A stretch of 8,430 bases of DNA from Roseiarcus sp050015935 (GTDB lineage: Bacteria; Pseudomonadota; Alphaproteobacteria; Rhizobiales; Beijerinckiaceae). The position numbers were made by a program, and so were the translations under genes. This document shows positions 5,295-8,430 of the stretch, one piece after another. Under the pieces are notes generated by a model, which did not search any database, had not been told where the DNA came from, and saw only the letters and a program-made list of their open reading frames with translations. The stretch covers positions 1 to 8,430 of the forward strand of contig JBEKAL010000176.1 of NCBI GenBank assembly GCA_050015935.1, given 5' to 3'. Each line of letters starts with the position of its first letter. Positions within the stretch are counted from its first letter, which is position 1.

Positions 5295-6134
5295 ATGGAA
5301 ATCGGCCGCCTAGACAATTTCTGTCCGAACTGCGGGGCGTTCCTCGAAAGAAGGCCGTCGCGCAAGACCAAGTGTCCGCACTGCGGCGAGGCTATCTTCG
5401 TTCGAACGCGGCCAAGTGATCGTCGGCGCGTCCTCGTGACGCAGTCCGACGCCGACCGAATCGAAGCGGAATGGCAATCGCGCCCGCCTCGCGCACAACT
5501 TAGGCCGCAGCTCGATAGGGTCGCAATGGAGGCGATGCGACCGGCTCTCGCAAAGAGATTCGGCCGAGACCCATCAGAGGGCGACCTCGCATGGGCGTTT
5601 CTGAACGCCGAGAGCATGAGATGCGCGGCCAACCGAGAGTGGGGAGTGTATGCGAGCGTAAGACTTTCGATGGCTGCGGCGCTGGAATTAGAGGGCAAGA
5701 CATCGCGGGCGCTGAGCTTTTATTTTGAGCACTGCTACCTGTGCCTCAACGGCCCGCAAAACATCATGAAGATAATCACAAATGGTAGGACCAGTTTCCT
5801 GCGCGGAGAGCCAATGTTTCGGCCTTCCGATGGTTTTATCGGGCCGACTGTGGTTCAGAAAGTCAGGGAGCTTGTCGAGAGATTGGGCCTTGATGAGGAA
5901 GCCGAACGCAAAATATTCATGACTGAGGCGGATAGGGTTTACCGCGGCATGAAGGCCCCCCTCTCGCCTGATGAGGCATGGGAGATGTTCGCGTCCCAAG
6001 TGTCTGGCGCTGCACAAACACCCTCAGCCGAGCCGTGTCAAGAAAACGTACCGGTTGTCACGAAGACCGCAGCGCCACGCAGAATTATGATTAAGGTTAG
6101 TGAAATGGCAGCTTGGTTGTTGCGGTGCGTTTAA
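5295..6134 (+). CDS. Zinc-ribbon protein with helical C-terminal region, unknown function
   Basis: This 279-residue protein starts with a treble-clef/zinc-ribbon module. CPNCG (C10, C13) and CPHCG (C27, C30) are separated by 13 residues and should bind one zinc. A basic linker follows (RTRPSDRRR, 38-45), then a mainly helical region to about 235. That region includes a TPR-like pair, WGVYASVRLSMAAALELEGK and SRALSFYFEHCYLCLNGP (about 116-154). A long charged helix QKVRELVERLGLDEEAERK lies near 188-206. The tail is low-complexity and ends LLRCV. There is no signal peptide, so it is probably cytoplasmic. ATG 5295 has AGGGG eight bases upstream. A hand count over 5641-5700 gives about 57% GC. 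A zinc ribbon plus helical repeats suits a nucleic-acid or protein adaptor, but I cannot name a family. Confidence 0.7.
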   Translation: MEIGRLDNFCPNCGAFLERRPSRKTKCPHCGEAIFVRTRPSDRRRVLVTQSDADRIEAEWQSRPPRAQLRPQLDRVAMEAMRPALAKRFGRDPSEGDLAWAFLNAESMRCAANREWGVYASVRLSMAAALELEGKTSRALSFYFEHCYLCLNGPQNIMKIITNGRTSFLRGEPMFRPSDGFIGPTVVQKVRELVERLGLDEEAERKIFMTEADRVYRGMKAPLSPDEAWEMFASQVSGAAQTPSAEPCQENVPVVTKTAAPRRIMIKVSEMAAWLLRCV

Positions 6135-6183
6135 GCGGGCGTGAACTTGGGCGTGACGCTGAGGAATGGAATACAGTGAGCCG

Positions 6184-6200
6184 ATCTCCGCGACGGAGAT
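6184..6200 (+). promoter_or_regulatory. Perfect 7-bp hairpin upstream of the small membrane protein
   Basis: ATCTCCG (6184-6190) pairs perfectly with CGGAGAT (6194-6200) around a CGA loop. It lies in the 109-base gap after the zinc-ribbon gene, with no T-run after it. It may end the upstream transcript weakly or belong to the leader of the next gene. Confidence 0.35.
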
Positions 6201-6229
6201 GAGACGAAGCCGCGATTGTTGGACAATTG

Positions 6230-6243
6230 AGGGGGGGGGTCAG
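6230..6243 (+). promoter_or_regulatory. Ribosome binding site containing a G9 tract
   Basis: The start ATG 6244 is preceded by GAGGGGGGGGGTCAG. Nine consecutive G residues (6231-6239) form the Shine-Dalgarno, four bases from the start codon. The site decides the start at 6244. The homopolymer is prone to slippage, which could change spacing and translation, and it is also prone to sequencing error. Confidence 0.6.
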
Positions 6244-6471
6244 ATGGCCGGGATGCTCCAAATTCTGACGTATCTTTTGAGCTTCTATCTCGTTATCAAA
6301 GGAGTCGAGGTGCTTCAAATTGGGTTGGCGTCGAATCGCAACAGTAGATCGTTTGTGATCGGAATCGGGATCGTGACGCTCGTCGCATGTGTCCTCGCCG
6401 CATTCGCGTTCACCTCGTTGCAAGACACTCAGGCGTTGTCGATCAGCCATGCCACGAGCCACATTCCGTGA
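6244..6471 (+). CDS. Small two-helix membrane protein, unknown function
   Basis: This 75-residue protein is almost all membrane. Helix 1 is about residues 4-26 (LQILTYLLSFYLVIKGVEVL) and helix 2 about 38-60 (VIGIGIVTLVACVLAAFAF). A short Arg-containing loop (SNRNSRS) joins them. By the positive-inside rule the loop is cytoplasmic and both ends are periplasmic. The tail is Ser/His-rich (SISHATSHIP). ATG 6244 is chosen for the very strong Shine-Dalgarno. The frame is open to 6166 but has no good site there. The stop TGA (6469-6471) overlaps the Shine-Dalgarno of the next gene, whose start is 11 bases on, so the two genes form a coupled operon. I do not recognise the family. It could anchor or partner the downstream periplasmic protein. 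Confidence 0.7.
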   Translation: MAGMLQILTYLLSFYLVIKGVEVLQIGLASNRNSRSFVIGIGIVTLVACVLAAFAFTSLQDTQALSISHATSHIP

Positions 6472-6482
6472 GGGACTCCGCC

Positions 6483-7151
6483 GTGCGCATCCCATCGTGG
6501 GGAATAGCTCTTGCCGCCTTCGCAATAAATCCCGCGCTCGCCGATGAAATTGGCACTTGCAGGGCAATCAAGGACGCCGCTCAGCGACTCGCCTGCTTTG
6601 ATGCTGCGGCTGGCCCTGCGCGCGCGGTCGCTCCTGCGCCCGCGCCGGAGAGCGGCTTCGGCACCCTCGCTCCAGTCACATCCGCGTGGACCTTCGACGA
6701 AAGCAGGTCGCCGGTCGACGACAGCCAGCAAATTATTGCGACCAATACATCCGAGGACGCGGCCGGTGCGCGGACTGTCCTCATTGTGCGCTGCCGCGAG
6801 CACCACACGGAGTTGTACATCGCATCCGAAGCGTTCTGGGGAATTTCATATGGAGACCAGATGGTGCCCGTCCTCTATCGCGTGAACGCCATGCCGGCAG
6901 TCCAGCAGAAATGGAACCCCGGCCATGGCGGGGGTCTTGGTGGCTCTGCATTTCTTCCTGGTGCCGGCACCGCCCCGGCCTTCATCGACGACCTTCCAGA
7001 CAGCGGCAAAATCTTCTTTCGCATAACCGACTTCCAGGGCGTCGCGCATGACGTTTCGTTTGTCCTCGATGGCGTCAATTCCGTGCGCGAACGCGTCGGC
7101 GACGCCTGCAAATGGCCCTCATCCCTTACCAGGAAGGCGAAGTCGCAATAG
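6483..7151 (+). CDS. Periplasmic TagO/VasI-like protein (type VI secretion-associated family)
   Basis: This 222-residue exported protein resembles the VasI/TagO family, known as an accessory protein of some type VI secretion systems but also found apart from them. The signal peptide MRIPSWGIALAAFAINPALA is cleaved before DEIG. Next comes the CRAIKDAAQRLACFD motif (26-40) common at the start of such periplasmic proteins. After a Pro/Ala linker, the domain has W69 with SPVDDSQQI (76-84), LIVRCREHHTELYI (100-113) and VLYRVNAMPAVQQKW (130-144). It closes with a strand-rich end, FFRITDFQGVAHDVSFVLDG then VGDACKW. The start is GTG 6483, set by the signal peptide and by GAGGGA about 7 bases upstream. 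The frame extends to 6387, but that would bury the signal. It is coupled to the small membrane protein before it. No other T6SS gene is in the window. Confidence 0.72.
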   Translation: MRIPSWGIALAAFAINPALADEIGTCRAIKDAAQRLACFDAAAGPARAVAPAPAPESGFGTLAPVTSAWTFDESRSPVDDSQQIIATNTSEDAAGARTVLIVRCREHHTELYIASEAFWGISYGDQMVPVLYRVNAMPAVQQKWNPGHGGGLGGSAFLPGAGTAPAFIDDLPDSGKIFFRITDFQGVAHDVSFVLDGVNSVRERVGDACKWPSSLTRKAKSQ

Positions 7152-7330
7152 TTTCCCAATCAGCCCCTCACGCGCATCAGCACCGCATCGGCAATTTGAA
7201 ATTGAAACACACGACTACCGGCCGGCTTCCTCGCGCCCTTGAAGGTGCCGAAACGAGCTTTATCGGCGAGAATGGCGGCGATTCCAGTCGCGTCGCCGTA
7301 ATTCCGTAATTCATCGCCTCATCGGGCCAA
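7152..7330. other. Gap of 179 bases without a confident gene
   Basis: Both strands can be read as short protein-like frames. One is a 45-residue minus-strand frame (7177-7314, ATG, GAGG only two bases upstream). The other is a plus-strand frame ending GENGGDSSRVAVIP at 7309. They overlap, so at most one is real. The segment may instead be a dispersed intergenic repeat. I see no clear promoter or terminator in it. Confidence 0.3.
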
Positions 7331-8197
7331 ATGCTTCAAACCTTCATCGAACATGATATCGGCCTGTTCCAACTGCGATTTCCGAGGAAAACCGTGTCAA
7401 AGAGCCTTCCACTCACCGATTTTCGCGCCGTTCGTAAGGTTCTCGAACCGCACGAATTTGCGACTGGCGGCGAAGAAATACCCCCGACGAATCTTGTTGA
7501 TCCAACAGTTTGGGATGGAATCATGCACCTTCCAGACGACGTCGCGATCAAGATTTCAGATCACAATGGGACTCGCTTGGAGCTGCTCTATACCCTTTGG
7601 GGTGATTGGATTACGGCCATAGGAACACCAGATAGCCCCGACGAACTGTTTAACTGTATGCTGGACGCTGCAGACTGCTTCCAGTGCACTACGTTCGATT
7701 TCTTGCATGGCTATTATCGCTCAGCGCTCTCCAATCTTCGCGCAGCATTGGAATTGGTGGCTATTGGCACTTACGGGAACATCGACCCCAGCAATAAAGA
7801 ATATCGAGGTTGGAAAAATGGAGCTGCCGACATGACCTTTCTGGGTAGCCTCAGGCGGCTTCACAAGCGACTTGGGAAGAAGTCTGGTGGATGGCTATTG
7901 AAACAGGCTGAGTTTCCTGAAAAGGCGTACTACGATTTGTGTCGATTCGCTCATTCGAGGCCAGATTCAAGTGACGGCGCGCTTTGGAAGAGCAATGGAC
8001 CTGTATACAATAACGCGGCTATCCAAATGGTCTTCTATATGTCTCTTCGTATCTATGCAATTTGCTATTTACTGATCAAATTCGCACGTCCTGCGTTCAC
8101 ATTGCCGGTTGATAGCCGTATCTTATTCGAACTTGAGTGGTTGCCGAACCACGGAGAGACTCTGCGCGCCTTTGAGGAATTGTATGCGGCAAACTGA
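7331..8197 (+). CDS. Hypothetical helical protein, 288 aa, weak HEPN-like features
   Basis: I do not recognise this protein with certainty. Residues 1-100 look strand-rich (KISDHNGTRLELLYTLWGDW). From about 103 the protein is helical. HGYYRSALSNLRAALELVAI (126-145) is followed by a helix around 168-192, then YYDLCRFAHSR (200-210) and a hydrophobic helix VFYMSLRIYAICYLLIKFA (234-252). The pattern of a helix with R..LS.LR..LE and a later L..FaHsR recalls HEPN-type and related helical proteins. The spacing does not give a clean catalytic RX4-6H motif, so nuclease activity is not supported. No signal peptide is present. The start at ATG 7331 has no convincing Shine-Dalgarno. A hand count over 7681-7740 gives about 50% GC, lower than icd, suggesting transfer. 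Confidence 0.65.
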   Translation: MLQTFIEHDIGLFQLRFPRKTVSKSLPLTDFRAVRKVLEPHEFATGGEEIPPTNLVDPTVWDGIMHLPDDVAIKISDHNGTRLELLYTLWGDWITAIGTPDSPDELFNCMLDAADCFQCTTFDFLHGYYRSALSNLRAALELVAIGTYGNIDPSNKEYRGWKNGAADMTFLGSLRRLHKRLGKKSGGWLLKQAEFPEKAYYDLCRFAHSRPDSSDGALWKSNGPVYNNAAIQMVFYMSLRIYAICYLLIKFARPAFTLPVDSRILFELEWLPNHGETLRAFEELYAAN

Positions 8198-8430
8198 GTT
8201 GAGGTTACGGTACCCCGCCCATAAATCCCCAATCCCACCCGGCCGCGCCGCGTCGTCGCCGTCAAGCCGCGCGTCGGAATCCAGCAAAGCCATCGCGCTA
8301 CGCGCGACCCCCCTTGCATGTTCGCGTTGGCCCGAATCAGCGAAGATGTCGAGCTGACGCTCGGGGGATGGCCATCCCCCGAGCGTCGGGCGGGCGGGAC
8401 CGTGACCCCCCTGGCTTGAAACCGTGGATG
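8198..8430. other. GC-rich right end without a confident gene
   Basis: No plus-strand gene is supported here. One minus-strand frame stays open from the window edge to a TAA at 8123-8125 and reads as fairly protein-like between 8200 and 8355 (ARSAMALLDSDARLDGDD). It has no start or context inside the window and runs antisense into the preceding gene. High GC alone could keep it open. The outstanding element is a 32-bp palindrome, listed separately. Confidence 0.4.
8356..8387. repeat. Perfect 32-bp palindrome (hairpin)
   Basis: Bases 8356-8371 (GACGCTCGGGGGATGG) are the exact reverse complement of 8372-8387. In RNA this gives a stem of about 14 bp with a GGCC loop. It ends 43 bases before the window edge and lies about 160 bases after the preceding gene. 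It is followed by a G-rich run instead of a T-run, so a bidirectional terminator, a REP-type element or a protein site are all possible. Confidence 0.75.

Noticed and set aside
6387..6482. Start of the TagO-like gene at ATG 6387
   Set aside because: It would overlap the membrane-protein gene and bury the signal peptide. GTG 6483 has its own Shine-Dalgarno.
6483..7151. A type VI secretion locus
   Set aside because: Only one accessory-type protein is present. No sheath, tube, baseplate, ATPase or VgrG gene is in the window.
1..8430. CRISPR array, tRNA, rRNA or transposase
   Set aside because: No regularly spaced direct repeats, cloverleaf, rRNA-like sequence or transposase motif was seen on either strand.

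Overview
The window looks like a stretch of an alphaproteobacterial chromosome, probably Rhizobiales. This is inferred from the dimeric NADP-isocitrate dehydrogenase type, a DmeF-type metal exporter, Rhizobiales-like HigBA sequences, high GC in the core genes and hairpin-rich GC intergenic DNA. By hand count, bases 3601-3660 in icd are about 68% GC. Bases 421-480 in the left hypothetical gene are about 47% and bases 7681-7740 in the right hypothetical gene about 50%. The well-recognised genes therefore sit in a GC-rich core and are flanked by genes of more foreign composition.

Left part (1-1710): a truncated minus-strand reading frame runs off the left edge and is divergent to an unknown 207-residue protein (148-771). 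A convergent higB-higA toxin-antitoxin operon follows on the minus strand, with a clear promoter at 1447-1475. Immediately beyond that promoter lies an orphan 3' fragment of acetyl-CoA carboxylase biotin carboxylase (accC), which suggests a recombination or insertion breakpoint near 1480-1495.

Central part (1707-4684): on the minus strand are a stand-alone PilZ (c-di-GMP receptor) protein and, upstream of it, a DmeF-type Co/Ni efflux transporter. The transporter's promoter region overlaps a glutathione S-transferase C-terminal remnant. Divergently transcribed is icd (NADP-isocitrate dehydrogenase, TCA cycle) with its own promoter and a two-hairpin element after its stop.

Right part (4685-8430): an accessory-looking plus-strand series of poorly characterised genes. 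These are a small secreted protein whose ribosome binding site is buried in a hairpin, a zinc-ribbon/helical protein, a two-helix membrane peptide with a G9 tract as its ribosome binding site, a periplasmic TagO/VasI-like protein closely coupled to it, and a helical protein with a weak HEPN-like flavour. The window ends in GC-rich noncoding-looking DNA with a perfect 32-bp palindrome. No rRNA, tRNA, CRISPR array or transposase is visible.

The strongest leads for something undescribed are the small-membrane-protein/TagO-like pair outside any visible T6SS locus, the hairpin over the secreted gene's start, and the accC-fragment/higBA junction. None of them amounts to a proven new system from sequence alone.
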